Assembly (NCBI GenBank): GCA_963675135.1
Contig: OY776119.1
Coordinates: forward strand, 45,569,198-45,633,197
Length of the DNA: 64,000 bases
Reading direction: 5' to 3'
From: Galeopsis tetrahit
Taxonomy: Eukaryota; Streptophyta; Magnoliopsida; Lamiales; Lamiaceae
Notes under the pieces: generated by a model
What the model saw: only the letters and a program-made list of their open reading frames with translations
What the model was told of the DNA's origin: nothing
Database searches by the model: none
Translations under genes and position numbers: made by a program
Shown: one piece after another, positions 1 through 9,809 of the stretch
Numbering within the stretch: the first letter of the stretch is position 1
Layout of the letters: every line of letters begins with the position of its first letter

Positions 1-1416
1 AAAAGGATCCCCATACAGGTAAATATCCAGAGGCTTGCTACACACTGGATAAGCCACAGAAACAACAATTGTGTAGGTGGATTTAAGAGTTGAACTTTCC
101 AGACAACTACGTGTCAAACTTGAGTCGATGCGTAAACACAACAAAGGGTAAGCTTACAGGGATGAAGGGTCATGATTGTCATGTTTTTATGCAGCGGTTA
201 TACCAATTGCGTTCCGAGACCTTCTTCCCCTCAATGAGTGGAGGGCTATCACTGAATTAAGTCTCTGTTTTAGAGATTTAACGTCTACAACGATCAAGAT
301 GGATGATATGATTCGTTTGGAGCAAGACATTCCAGTGATTTTGTGTAAGTTGGAACGAATTTTTCCACCTAGCTCTTCGACTCGATGGAACACTTACCTG
401 TTCACTTAGCGTATGAAGCCAGAATTGGTGGTCAAGTGCAATACAGGTGGATGTCCCCATTTGAAAGGTAATTAAACTCTTACTTGCTTCATTATTTATT
501 ATACATGTTAAACAAAAGGCAAATGTGGAAGCATCGATTGTTAATGCATATTTGAATGAAGAGGTTGACATGTTTTGTTCTTATTATTTTGAAGACCATG
601 TCAACACTTGGTTAAGAAGTGAACCACGTAACTTCGGTGGTAGAGGTACGAACAATATCGGTGAAGAGGTCGATGGAATGCTGTCTATATTCAAGTGTAA
701 GGGACGACCTATAGAAAAATTCACTGAATGAGATTGGGAGACGAACAGAGACGCATAAATAGTATAAACGTGTGTGTTATTGAATTGTGATGAAGTTCAA
801 CCCTACATTGAGTAAGTATTTCATATATTTATCATCTAAGTAAATTAATACTACTTCATTTATGTTATTTAGTATTAATTGTAGTTGGATGTTGAATGTT
901 GTGAATTAGGATGTATACTCAAGAACTACAACGAGTAGAACAAAACAACTCATATACAGATATAGATGCTCGTCTTCAATGTGAATTTGACCGATGGTTC
1001 CAACTTTTATTTGAGTACCATTTACTTATGTTTTACGTAAATAACTATGATTCATAATTAATGTTAATTATTTGAGATGTATAGGGACGGTCACACGATT
1101 TTGAGAGTCGGTTCTTAAGGCAAGGTTAATGGTAGAAGTCCCTAAAAAGGAAAAGAGTAATGAAGATGAATCTCCGTTTCAAATAGAACAAATAGAGACT
1201 CGAACTGAAGTCTTTACGGGAGATTTAAATCTTTACGTAGACTTGACGGCTACAAATCCACAATTGATCGAAATTGAAAATGATTGTGGAAATGAGGAAG
1301 AAGATGAAAATGAAGAGGAGGATGAAGAGGAAGAGGAGGAGGATGATGAAGAGGAAGATGAGGCAAATAATGAAAATGTAGATGAAGAAGATGAAGAGGA
1401 AGAGGAAGATGAATAA
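1..1416 (+). pseudogene. CACTA transposase (Tnp2) C-terminal part, broken
   Basis: This is the 3' half of a CACTA (En/Spm) transposase gene, running in from the left edge of the window. The conserved DUF4218-type stretch is readable: LCRW near 75, GMKGHDCHVFMQR near 160-195, then IAFRDLLPLNEW, the motif PVILCKLERIFPPS near 330-370, and after a short intron (donor near 468, acceptor near 520) AYLNEEVDMFCSYYFEDHV at 545-600. A later piece reads NCDEVQPYIE (near 785-810), then a donor GTAAGT, and RLQCEFDRWF near 970-1000. The last open piece (1129-1416) ends in a long Glu/Asp run. Frameshifts and stops interrupt the frame, for example after MQRL near 195, at the stop near 408, and after KFTE near 730. 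In the family this protein binds the terminal repeats and catalyses cut-and-paste transposition. No CACTA terminus follows before 1829, so the source element is truncated or its end has decayed. The acidic last piece is assigned by position only. Confidence 0.8.
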
Positions 1417-1749
1417 TATGAATATTAAATTAATGTAAACTAATAATTCTATGAGATGTACAATTTATAAAGGTTTATTTATCATTAAGTTACAACTAAA
1501 AATTGTGAAAACAAATTAATTTTGTGATTTTTTTTTTAAAATTTAGTAATAATACGAATATTTTAAAATTTTAATAAACCTTTTCAAAATTACATTTAAA
1601 ATATATAAATTAAAAAAAATTAAATTTACAATAAAGATAGATTAAGAATTTAGTTATTAATGTATGTGAAAGTAATCAATTTTGTGAATTTAAAAAAAAT
1701 GGGTCGAAAATGAGTATATATACAATTAATATTACAACAATAAACAAGA
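1417..1749. other. AT-rich stretch, nothing recognised
   Basis: Very AT-rich sequence with A and T runs follows the transposase remnant. No coding region, terminal repeat or tRNA-like box was recognised. It may be the decayed 3' flank of the truncated CACTA element. Confidence 0.5.
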
Positions 1750-1825
1750 AACAGACTTGTTTGAGTGGTAGGCGCCCCTCACTAGATGCCCACACACCAG
1801 GGTTCGAGTCCCATATATTAGTCGA
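1750..1825 (+). repeat. tRNA-like head (SINE remnant)
   Basis: The stretch has an A-box-like segment (TTTGAGTGGTAGGCG near 1760-1774) and a B-box (GGGTTCGAGTCCC near 1800-1812), spaced as in a tRNA gene. The stem regions do not form a credible cloverleaf, so this is a tRNA-derived SINE head or tRNA pseudogene rather than a functional tRNA. The CACTA element at 1829 begins a few bases downstream, so the 3' SINE body is missing or was displaced. Confidence 0.5.
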
Positions 1826-2094
1826 AAACACTACAAAAAACCATCCATATGGAGAGGGTTTTGGCGAGGGTAAAGCCCTCGCTAAGCAATTTGGCGACAG
1901 CATAGGCGAGGGGCAGTCGCCGTCGCCTAATTGCTCCTCGCTAATTTATTGGCGAGGGCACCCTCGCCAAATCCCGAGGGCAGAATCGCACTCGCGAATT
2001 GGCGAGGGCCAAACACACTCGCGAATTGGCGAGGGCCATACCCACTCGCGAATTGGCGAGGGCGCGTGCCGTCGCCAAATACGCTGGATTTAAA

Positions 2095-2170
2095 AAAAAA
2101 CAGACCTGGGTTTCGAACCCAGGTCTCTCTAAGGCCACTACCCTTACCCCTCACCACCAGGCCACCCTTT
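2095..2170 (-). repeat. tRNA-like SINE head inside the CACTA element
   Basis: Read on the minus strand, this has an A-box-like GTGGCCTGGTGGTGAGG followed by a B-box GGGTTCGAAACCC about 45 bases later, then a short T-rich tail. The B-box region forms a near-perfect palindrome (AGACCTGGGTT facing AACCCAGGTCT). It looks like a SINE head carried within the CACTA element. Confidence 0.45.
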
Positions 2171-2191
2171 ATTGTATTTATTTGGCACTGG

Positions 2192-2275
2192 GCGCGCGCA
2201 TGGGGGGTCGAACTCGCGACCTCCCGGATTCTGAAGAGTTTATGCGCCCCCGTGTGCCAATTAGGCTAGGAGCTT
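2192..2275 (-). repeat. Second tRNA-like head inside the CACTA element
   Basis: On the minus strand the sequence reads TAGCCTAATTGGCACACGGG (A-box type) and later GCGAGTTCGACCCCC (B-box type) with normal tRNA-like spacing. It lies directly next to the preceding tRNA-like head on the same strand. Stem pairing looks too poor for a functional tRNA gene. It may be a tRNA pseudogene or a second SINE. Confidence 0.45.
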
Positions 2276-2334
2276 TAGTCGTAATATTTCAAATGCATTA
2301 TATATTTATCCCTTTTAATTTCTGTTTTTATTCT

Positions 2335-2750
2335 TTAACTCAATTAATTTAATAAATTACCAACTATATGTTATTCTTTTACAAACCCCTCATTACTAAA
2401 TTTAATAACTTAATATATATATGTATTAATTAACTCAATTTATTTAACAAATCCCTTCATTAATACTAAATTTAATAATTTATACTTATGTATGTATTAA
2501 CTCAAATTTATTCTTTTATTATTAATTAAGTCAATTAATTGAATAGATTACTAACTCAATTAATTTATATATTAGCTCAATACTTAATTAATTTAACAAA
2601 AGCCCTTCATTACTAAATTTAATAACTTATTAACTCAATTACCAACTATATGTTATTAACTCAATTTATTTAATAAATTACCAACTATATGCTATTAACT
2701 CAATTCATTTATATATTAGATCAATACTTAATATTTAATCACACATAAGC
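2335..2750. repeat. Degenerate AT-rich tandem repeat
   Basis: The phrase TTAACTCAATT, followed by TAATAAATTACCAACTATATG with small changes, recurs several times. This marks a decayed tandem repeat in the interior of the CACTA element. No coding capacity is seen. Confidence 0.6.
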
Positions 2751-2808
2751 AATATATATGAATTAAAACCATATAAAATAAAACATTGTCTCGTACGTTC
2801 ACTTCAAT

Positions 2809-3390
2809 TCAAGTACACAATCTGTTTTCGGTTTTAATATTCAACAATCTGGAATTGAACGACAACTGCGAATGAGATTCACAACCGGGATACAAGTCTT
2901 GGTCCGCTGCACGAAGCATGTCGTAGAACTGTGACACATTCTCGTTAGGGGGTTCTTCATTATGTGCCTCCTCTTCCGCGTTGATTCCAAAATCAATGTT
3001 TGGGTCACCCATTAATTCTTCTACCATAGTGTGGTACGAGCTAGGTCCCATAGGGTCAACTTCATTTGAAGTTGACGCAAATGCACTAGGATTTTGAAAT
3101 GGATGTGGACCCCAACTCTCTTCACCGTGATAAATCCAATTATAATAATTTGGTGTAAACCCATTTCGATATAAATGAGACTTCACTTCATTAGGATCTC
3201 TATAAGTCTCATTTCGACATCTAGCTTTCGAGCAAGGACACCTAATTTTTCCTTCCCAAATCGAATTCGGATTACTAGTGGCAGCTTCAATAAATCCATT
3301 TACACCACTAATAAATTCGAGGCTCATAATCCCATTGACCAATCTTGGCCTATACATCCAACTACGACTTGAATAATTCATCTTAATCAA
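2809..3390 (-). CDS. Tnp2 N-terminal fragment (transposase-associated domain)
   Basis: This is an open frame of 193 codons inside the non-autonomous CACTA element. It carries the plant transposase-associated domain that begins CACTA Tnp2 proteins: RSWMYRPR near residue 9, ISGVNGFIEAA near 27, a Cys cluster around CPCSKARCRN near 52, and VKSHLYRNGFTPNYYNWIYHG at about 68-88. The rest is acidic and low in complexity, as in the linker before the catalytic Transposase_21 domain, which is absent. Full-length Tnp2 proteins are several times longer. The stretch has stayed open despite losing the catalytic part, so it may be a recent internal deletion product. Whether it is expressed, or makes a DNA- or partner-binding truncated protein, cannot be told from sequence. 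The upstream Met4 is an equally good start. Confidence 0.75.
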   Translation of the reverse strand: MIKMNYSSRSWMYRPRLVNGIMSLEFISGVNGFIEAATSNPNSIWEGKIRCPCSKARCRNETYRDPNEVKSHLYRNGFTPNYYNWIYHGEESWGPHPFQNPSAFASTSNEVDPMGPSSYHTMVEELMGDPNIDFGINAEEEAHNEEPPNENVSQFYDMLRAADQDLYPGCESHSQLSFNSRLLNIKTENRLCT

Positions 3391-4084
3391 TCTGTTTCAA
3401 ATGTAAATATATAGTTTATATATATATTTTTAAAAATTTCGGCAGAGTTTCTTCTAAATCTATCGTATCACCAAATATTTAGGTTCCTAGTGCATCCATT
3501 TTCGACTCGAGTAAAATTACTCAAGTCGAAACGCACAATCTACAACAAACAAACAACTCATCCCGGCCTCCAACATCGATTTAATTTCACTTATTTCCAA
3601 CAATACATTATAAAATTAATTCTCCCAATTAACACATTCATGCATAACAATTAACACACCAATTAATAATTAACACATATATATACATGCATATATAAAA
3701 CATGCATTGGGGAAGGAGGAGGGATTTTTAAATGGGCTTTAGGCGAGGGCAATTACGAGGGCCCCACCCCCCCCTCGCCAATTAGCGAGTGGGGGACCGT
3801 CGCCAAATCCCGAGGGCCACAATGCACTCGCCAATGAGCGAGTGCAAAACACACCGTCGTCATATCCCTCGCCAATTGGCGAGTGCATTTGTTTCCACTC
3901 GCTAAATAGCGAGTGTGATTCCGCCCCTCGCCAATCCCCTCGTTATTTGTGCCCCTCTTTAAATCCCTCGCCAAATAGCAAGGGTAAAATACCCCTCGCC
4001 AATTCCCCTCGTTATTTGAGCAATTTTTTGTAGTGAAATGAGTACATATACTGGCCAAATATAAGAGTTCATGGGTCGGGTCCG

Positions 4085-4466
4085 GACTAGAATTTTTTTT
4101 TGGAACTGTGTTTGCCGACAAAAATTTCCGTCGATACTACCGACGGATATCGACGGAAATTAATTTCGAAAAAAATAATTGTAAAATTATTTTTCGTCGA
4201 AAATACCGTCGACGGAAATAATTTGTTTTTTAATTATTTTTTCCCGTAATCTACCGACGGAACATTGATCCGGTTCGTAAACGTGTCATGGATATTACCG
4301 ACGGACACGATTCCGTCGAAACTGACGACTCTTTTTTCCGTCGGTAATCCTTACCGACGAGGTCAGTTCCGACCTAATTTTTCGTTCGGTATTTCCGTCG
4401 GCAACCATGGTTTCCGACCGAAAATTTGTCGGTACTTCCGTCGCAAAATGCGTGTTATTTGTAGTG
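4085..4466. mobile_element. Eroded CACTA-like MITE with CCGACGG arrays
   Basis: The right end is TTATTTGTAGTG, a CACTA-type terminus. The left end GACTAGAATTT looks like a decayed CACTA start. The body is filled with ACCGACGG / CCGTCGGT units in both orientations, typical of subterminal arrays. No matching 3-bp duplication is visible (CCG against AAT), so the left boundary is uncertain. Confidence 0.5.
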
Positions 4467-4659
4467 AATGAACATATTAATTTGTAACAATGAATGGATT
4501 TTGTTGGATTCTGGAACAATGAATGTTGTTCAATCTGTTTTAGAAAATGTGGGTCTTAGGAAGCTTCCTTAATTTATATGTGATTTATGAGGGAATTGAT
4601 GGTTTAATATTAAATTAGTTGACTTATTCATATTAAGAAATTAACTGAATTAAAGGGTA
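4467..4659. other. Unassigned AT-rich spacer
   Basis: A short non-coding spacer lies between the eroded CACTA-like element and the following dispersed repeat. I see no recognisable feature. Confidence 0.4.
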
Positions 4660-5130
4660 ATATGGTACAATTAGGTTCAAATAACCTAATTGTAACTTCA
4701 TTTAATCTTTGAACCTAATTGTAAAACCAATAGGCTAAAAGGACCTTAGAGTAACTCTCTCTAACTTATTCCCTTGACTCTAGTTTCGTCTCTAAAGAGG
4801 ATTTGCTCGAACAATGTTTTAATGGCACTCTGACTGATTATAATCTCTCTTGGGTTAGAGGATTTGCTCGAACAATGTTTTAATGGCACTATGACTGATT
4901 ATAATCTCTCTTGGGGCACTCATGCTCTTTCTCTTCATCATCATGAAATTTAACGGCTCTATAAATGTTGAAATACATCTTATCATCACCAACATTTAGT
5001 TCAAGCTCGATCTCCATTTCTCACATTGATGATAGCTCCTCCAGTTTCCAAAAAAGACCTTCCCAAGATTAAGGGAATCCGTTATCCTCATCCATCTTCC
5101 TAGTTTCACTTTACAACGGTTTCTCCGCTG
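4660..5130. repeat. Dispersed repeat with a 61-bp tandem duplication
   Basis: Part of this stretch (about 4690-4905) is paralogous to 52848-52882 plus 55502-55625, where a CACTA element splits the second copy. Here the repeat is uninterrupted, so it serves as the empty site. A 61-bp unit starting AGAGGATTTGCTCG is duplicated head to tail (4796-4856 and 4857-4917, one or two differences); the other copy has a single unit. A TATA-like CTATAAATG near 4960 suggests the repeat may derive from an LTR, but no LTR ends were identified. Confidence 0.6.
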
Positions 5131-5344
5131 AGTTGACGTATATATATATATGCATGCTTTTTTCATGTATGGTATGAATCTTGTGACAGTTGCTTAGTTT
5201 TCTTTTGAATCTTTAATTCATTTATGTTTTCTTGAACAAATTTCATAACATGAATAAATTGAATAGAATACATGTTGTAGACTTGATATTGAATGAATTG
5301 AAAATGAAATTAGATCATCAAATTGAATATTAAACATGATTCTC

Positions 5345-5745
5345 ATTTTTGATACCTCATTTTCCATTGACTGCTCGATACCAAAATGGAAATAAAATGA
5401 TTTTATTCTCCTGATCACTATTAATAAACAACCCACGACAAAAGGTTATTTTACCTATAGTATAAAATCCGTGTCAAAGTCATTAAAAAACGAAGAGAGT
5501 AGCTAGTAAAGATTCAAAGGAAGCATTGAGGGAAAAAGAGCTAGCAGTTAATTAAGGTACTTGTACAAATGAATATTGAGGAAAGCACGTGCACAAGCAT
5601 AGTGCACTTGCTGAGATCGATGAGAGACTGTTAGGCACAAGCATAGTGCACTTGCTGAGATCGATGAGAGACTGTTAGGCCGATCCCAATCAGTTTCCGC
5701 CGCCGTCAACCCAAGATAATTCAATAGTCCCGCCATAGTCTCTGG
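5345..5745 (-). pseudogene. Pseudo-exonuclease 3' end, copy 1
   Basis: This is a minus-strand remnant of the C-terminal part of the exonuclease-like gene seen more fully at 61729-62307. The open part (5548-5736) reads LGLTAAETDWDRPNSLSS and ends SQQVHYACARAFLNIH. This corresponds to the last conserved block of plant DnaQ/WRN-like 3'-5' exonucleases, where YACxDAF is usual; here Asp is replaced by Arg. A 44-bp head-to-tail duplication sits within it (CACAAGCATAGTGCACTTGC seen twice), which adds an insert before the last block. The similarity continues into the 3' flank and matches copy 2 at 46985-47385. The 5' part of the gene is missing, so this is a truncated duplicate. Confidence 0.7.
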
Positions 5746-5754
5746 TAAGGTGAG

Positions 5755-6631
5755 AGCTTTCGGCTCGTTGGTAAGGTGAGAGCTTCAAGCCCGATTTCTG
5801 GTGGCGCATCCCCCACACAAGCACCGCACGACCAAGGGGGGACGGGGAAAGCTACAGGCCGAAAAGCTTCGACCTGGTGGTGCCCGGGCACCTCATCTTC
5901 TCATTTCGGCCTTGCTTATTCCCGTTAGGCCAAAACGTGGTAAAAATAATGAAAATAAATAGTATTGAAAACGGTAAAAGAGAACATTGGTCATTATAAA
6001 TCAAATTAATAGAGTTAAGCAATTTGCAAGGTGTAACAATGGTATTAAGAGGAACATTAATTTAAAGGAATTAAGAAAAGATATGGAAAAAAACACATAA
6101 AACATACAAAATTGAAAGGATGAAAAATTGAGAAATAACATAGATCAGAAAACATAGAATCCATTATAAATGAAACTTCATATTTGTGTTTTGCAAAAGC
6201 GCAAAAAATAAAAATAAAAAAGCAAATAAAGACAGCGAGAAGAGTGAATTAAATTGAACAATAATCATTGAAGAAGAAAAGGTCAAAGTCACCTTAGGTT
6301 GCACTACCAAATTATTAATTAATACATTCTAGTAATAAAAAATAAAATAATTAAATTTGCGATTTTGTTACGACACTAACAGAAGAAGAAGATGAATGCA
6401 CCGACATACATGGTGGAGATTGAAGAAGAGAATGTAAATTATTTCGTAACAGTTTAGTTTTAAGCGTGAAGGATTAGAAAGGAAAAAAATGATAAATAAA
6501 AAAAAAGATGCATAATTTAATAATTTTTTGTACTATTATTTTAAAGTCATATTAAAAAAAATTAATTACTTTTATTTAAATTTAATAATTTTTTAAGATA
6601 TTTATATATGTGTATAATCAATTTTAAAGAT
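5755..6631. repeat. Segmental duplication, copy A (partner at 57394-58268)
   Basis: About 877 bp match 57394-58268 almost base for base. The first ~190 bp (to about 5940) form a GC-rich block (…AAGCACCGCACGACCAAGG…) that contrasts sharply with the AT-rich surroundings. The rest is AT-rich and non-coding. After this copy the sequence continues through a minisatellite and a copia 3' LTR into pol. In the partner the same block runs directly into pol, so the intervening 1.15 kb is missing there. The origin of the GC-rich block is unknown; an organellar insertion is one testable option. Confidence 0.85.
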
Positions 6632-6739
6632 CATTCTTTAGCATATGAATGGTGAATAAATAATAAAAAATAAGATATGTAGAGTACCATAAATAACTCC
6701 ATACTTAGAACAGGGTCCATTCACAAATATTAAAGGGTT

Positions 6740-7190
6740 GGTCTGCTATGGACTCGAGTGCATGTTGTGCACTTTAGTTCATGTTGCACTTTTCAGTTGT
6801 ACTGACTTGCACTTTTTCATGACTTACATTTTTTGGTAAAATGGTGTTGCACTTTTCAATTATTAAACTGTATAATAATATTTTTATTTATAGTGACTTA
6901 CACTTTTTAGAAATATTGTGTTGCATGCACTTTTCAGTAAAAAAATTTGTTGCACTTTTCAGTTATAGACTCTTACACGTTTCAGTTATATTGACTTACA
7001 CTTTTCATTATTATTGTGATATTCCTTTAAGTAATAACGACTTGCACATTTCATAAATATCGTATTTCACTTTTAGTTAGACTAACTTATACTCTTAGTA
7101 AATATGGTGTTGCACTTTTATGTTATATCGATTTACATTTTTTAGTAATTTTGTGTTGCACTTTTTATTAAATAAAAACTTTCCTTAAAA
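6740..7190. repeat. Degenerate minisatellite, TTGCACTTTT type
   Basis: The phrases GTTGCACTTTTCAGTTAT and GACTTACACTTTT alternate about every 45-50 bp with frequent substitutions. No protein signal is seen. The array lies between the segmental block and the copia LTR remnant. Confidence 0.65.
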
Positions 7191-7264
7191 ATTTAATTTA
7201 AGTGGAGAATGTGTATATTTTTAAGTAAAAAAAAAGGGTAAACAAATAAAAATAAATTAAAAAA

Positions 7265-7637
7265 AGGGTAACTCACAACCTATGCACTAGATGGTGTATT
7301 TATAGATGTACAATGGAAGTTGAAACTACCACCAACAAACTAACAGAAATAAACTAACTCTGAAATTTGAAATCAGCAGACTAGAACTCAGCTGATATGC
7401 CTATTAGCACAGTAAGATTCAGCAGACTAGGAACACTACTCTTCTGATTAGACCAGCACAGTTGACACCTATGATCAGAACACTAAACCTTACCAGCAAA
7501 GTACTCCTTACTCAGCTTGTATTGAAAACCAATATCAGAAGACTAGTTACTGTGCTTATAGTAAGAACACTTCTGATAGTAAGAACACTTTTGGTAGTAG
7601 AAACAAATGACATTCCAATATTGCATTAATCTCAACA
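7265..7637 (-). mobile_element. 3' LTR remnant of a copia element
   Basis: Read on the minus strand, the LTR starts TGTTGAGATTAATGCAA directly after a polypurine tract (AAGGTGGAGAAT, plus 7638-7649). It contains a TATA-like CTATAAATACACC near 7295. It follows the end of pol, whose last readable part is YNATDMLTKALPS. The far end of the LTR is not seen because A-rich sequence replaces it near 7265, so the LTR is truncated. Confidence 0.65.
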
Positions 7638-8836
7638 ATTCTCCACCTTAATGTAAGATTGCCTTCTTCCCAGCCCTCCCCAAGGCTGTTTGTTCATACT
7701 CTTCTTAATGAACATCCCAGGTGCTAAAGTTTACCAACTCCATGCAATGGTTGAACTAATTGCTTGGTAATGCCTTAGTTAACATATCAGTTGCATTATA
7801 TTCTGAAGCTACCTTCTAAACTTCAACAATGCCCTTCTCCAAGATGTCTCTAACAAAGTGTAACTTCACATCAATGTGCTTTGACCTCTCATTAAACACT
7901 TGATGTTTTTCTAGATGGATAGTGCTCTGGTTATCACACAGCACAGGAACACTCTTCTGAATTATGCCAAAATCTCTCAGAATGCCCTGCAACCACGTTG
8001 CCTCCTTCACAACTTCTGTTAATGTTATGTATTCAGCCTCAATTATGGATAAGGTCACCATAGATTGGAAAGCTGCTCTCTAGGTGATAGCAGTGCCATA
8101 CAATGTAAACACATAACTAGATAAAGACTTCCTTGTATCTATATTTTCAGCAAAATCAGAATCCACAAATCCAATCAGAGGACTCTTGGTAACAGCTGAC
8201 CTCTGAAACACTAATCCTAAGTCTTCTTATCCATTCAGATATCTTAGAATCCATTTTAAAGCTTCCAGGTGAAGTTTCCCAGGATTTCACATGAATCTAC
8301 TCACCATACTAACAGCATAGGCAAGATCTGGTCTGCTACAAACCATAGCATACATGAGACTTCCCACTCCATTGTCATAAGGAACAGTAAGCATCTGCTT
8401 CTTCTCTTCATCTGTTTGAGGAGATTGCTTGACTGATAACTTGAATTGCTGACTAAATGAAGTACTAACTGGTCTGGATTAGTGCATAAGAAACCTTCTC
8501 AAGACCTTCTGAATATAACTTTTTTGGGATAGGAACAACTTCCCTGCTTTCCTATTTCTGAGAATATCAATCCCTAATATTCTCTTGGCTTCACCTAGCT
8601 AGGTCCTTCATCTCGAACTTGCTACTCAGCTACTGCTTCAGCTGTGTAATCTTTCTCATACTCTTGTTAGCTATTAACATATCATCTACATAGATCAGTA
8701 GATATGTGCTCTCTAGATAATCTTGTTTACCAATATATACACATCCATCATATTTGCTTCTTAAGAAACCAATAAAGCGCATAAATGTATCAAACTTTCT
8801 ATACCATTGTGTAAGACTCTGCTTGAGCCCATACAA
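7638..8836 (-). pseudogene. Copia pol remnant A (RT end and RNase H)
   Basis: This is a minus-strand Ty1/copia pol piece. The RNase H part reads EAEYITLTEVVKEATWLQG and CDNQSTIHLEKHQVFNERS (7816-8061). Further upstream come RT pieces with the catalytic LLIYVDDMLIA near 8690 and RFIGFLRSKYDGCVYIGKQ. The frame is broken by several stops and frameshifts. It matches 58266-59300 closely. It is cut at 8836, where a CACTA terminus (CACTACAAAATATTGG) interrupts the phrase CTTGAGCCCATACAA, which continues uninterrupted in the partner near 59310. The rest of pol on the far side is missing. Confidence 0.85.
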
Positions 8837-9120
8837 CACTACAAAATATTGGCCAAAAGGCAACGACAGGCTACCGTTGCCAATTGGCAACGACATTGGT
8901 AACGGGCATAAAAAAGGCGATGGGGACGGGTGTCGTTGCCAAAAGGCAACGGATAAGGCAACGGGAGGGGGCCCTGATGCAAAAAGGCGACGGTTTATAA
9001 CCCCCGTTGCCAAAAGGCGACGGCAGTGGGCCCCGTTGCCATTTGGTAACGGGCCCCCACTCGCTAAAAGGCAACGGCAGTGGGCCCGTTGCCTTTGCCG
9101 TCGCCCTAATTGAGTTAAAA
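8837..9120. mobile_element. CACTA terminus with GGCAACGG arrays, partial
   Basis: It begins CACTACAAAATATTGGCC, inserted in copia pol after CAA (the expected target triplet). Units such as GGCAACGG, GGCGACGG and CCGTTGCC follow in both orientations to about 9110, as in CACTA subterminal regions. The partner locus near 59310 shows the uninterrupted target. The second terminus followed by CAA is not found, so the element is truncated to the right. The orphan reading frame at 9125 may lie inside it. Confidence 0.7.
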
Positions 9121-9124
9121 TTAA

Positions 9125-9478
9125 CCCTCTTCTTCCCAAGAAACTCAAGAAGCATCACAAGATGAATTGAAGAGTGAAATGAACATTTTATTTGATATTG
9201 ATGCTTTTATAGGTTTTTTCTTGCCTCTTGACCACCTTGATTTTAAGAAAGAAGTTGAGAAGAACTTGGACATTCTTGGAAAAAAAGGAAAGGAATGGCA
9301 AGAGATGGTGAAAGAGCAAGAAGATTGCCCATTGATGAAAATGTGCAAGAAAGAGGCAATTGGTTGGCCTACTATCTATAAGAGCCTCTATGACTTTGAA
9401 GCTCAAAGATTGAAATATAATGGGAAGGAGGACCGTTATCTATGTGTAAAGAGGCCTAAAATGGGTATTCCCGATTGA
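9125..9478 (+). CDS. Orphan ORF, unknown
   Basis: This is an open frame of about 117 codons without an obvious ATG at its left end; the first internal Met is in KSEMNILFD near 9179. The peptide is mixed, charged and not low in complexity (for example FFLPLDHLDFKKEVEKN and EAIGWPTIYKSLYDFEAQR), which is unlike a chance frame in AT-rich DNA. I do not recognise the family. It lies directly beside CACTA subterminal arrays, so it could be the last exon of an element-borne gene or a captured host exon. No close second copy was noticed in the window. Confidence 0.35.
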   Translation, partial: PSSSQETQEASQDELKSEMNILFDIDAFIGFFLPLDHLDFKKEVEKNLDILGKKGKEWQEMVKEQEDCPLMKMCKKEAIGWPTIYKSLYDFEAQRLKYNGKEDRYLCVKRPKMGIPD

Positions 9479-9529
9479 GGTTGTTAGATTGTTGTTCGTA
9501 TGAAACCACACACATATATATACTATAAC

Positions 9530-9809
9530 ATCATTTTTTCCTAATGTATTTAAGGTTTGAGAACTCTCCAGATTATTATTTTTAGCCAGGCAATGTCACA
9601 TGGTTTCTTGGAAACCAGCACATATACATGTACCAGCACATATCAGAGACTGCCCTCTACTTCAAAATATTATATTTCAATGTTTTATCGTACTTCATAT
9701 TTCATAGTAATCAATTTATTAAAATAAAATACAAATTACAAAAAACTTAATTATTCATTATTTGCATGTATGAGTCACATGATTTCTTGATTTATTCTAA
9801 TGTATTTAA
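9530..9809. repeat. Member of a dispersed non-coding repeat family
   Basis: Phrases such as AAATGTTTTATCGTAC, TTTCTTGATTT and GTATTTAAGGTTTGAG recur at 9530-9809, about 10680-10840, 11160-11508 and 17700-18040, in the same orientation. No coding signal is seen. The family surrounds the Argonaute-like fragment and the LINE. Confidence 0.55.

Larger units (their letters stand above)
1829..4035. mobile_element. Complete non-autonomous CACTA element, 2.2 kb
   Basis: The left end reads CACTACAAAAAACC and the right end is the inverted TTTTTTGTAGTG, giving a 12-bp perfect terminal inverted repeat. It is flanked on both sides by AAA, the 3-bp target duplication expected for CACTA elements. Subterminal arrays lie at both ends: GGCGAGGG/CCCTCGCC units at about 1850-2080 and 3735-4015, including three head-to-tail units of about 27 bp between 1988 and 2065. 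The inside holds two tRNA-like heads, an AT-rich zone and, on the minus strand, the N-terminal piece of a Tnp2 transposase. No catalytic domain is present, so movement would depend on a transposase supplied elsewhere. Matching ends and an intact target duplication suggest fairly recent insertion. Confidence 0.9.

Noticed and set aside
1988..2065. Regular 27-bp units that could suggest a CRISPR-like array
   Set aside because: The units are contiguous subterminal repeats of a plant CACTA element with no unique spacers.
2095..2275. Functional tRNA genes
   Set aside because: A and B boxes are present but the acceptor, D and anticodon stems do not pair acceptably by eye. SINE heads or tRNA pseudogenes fit better.
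1710..2352. Several overlapping frames of 65-127 codons on both strands
   Set aside because: They lie in the tandem GGCGAGGG subterminal array and tRNA-like heads of the CACTA element. The peptides are repeats of the array and have no independent support.
7816..8061. Independent host gene encoding an RNase H-like protein
   Set aside because: It is the copia RNase H domain, with matching pol sequence upstream and a polypurine tract and LTR downstream.
8630..9158. Long frames across 8.6-9.16 kb on the minus strand
   Set aside because: They fuse a genuine copia RT piece with translated CACTA subterminal repeats. Only the RT part is real.
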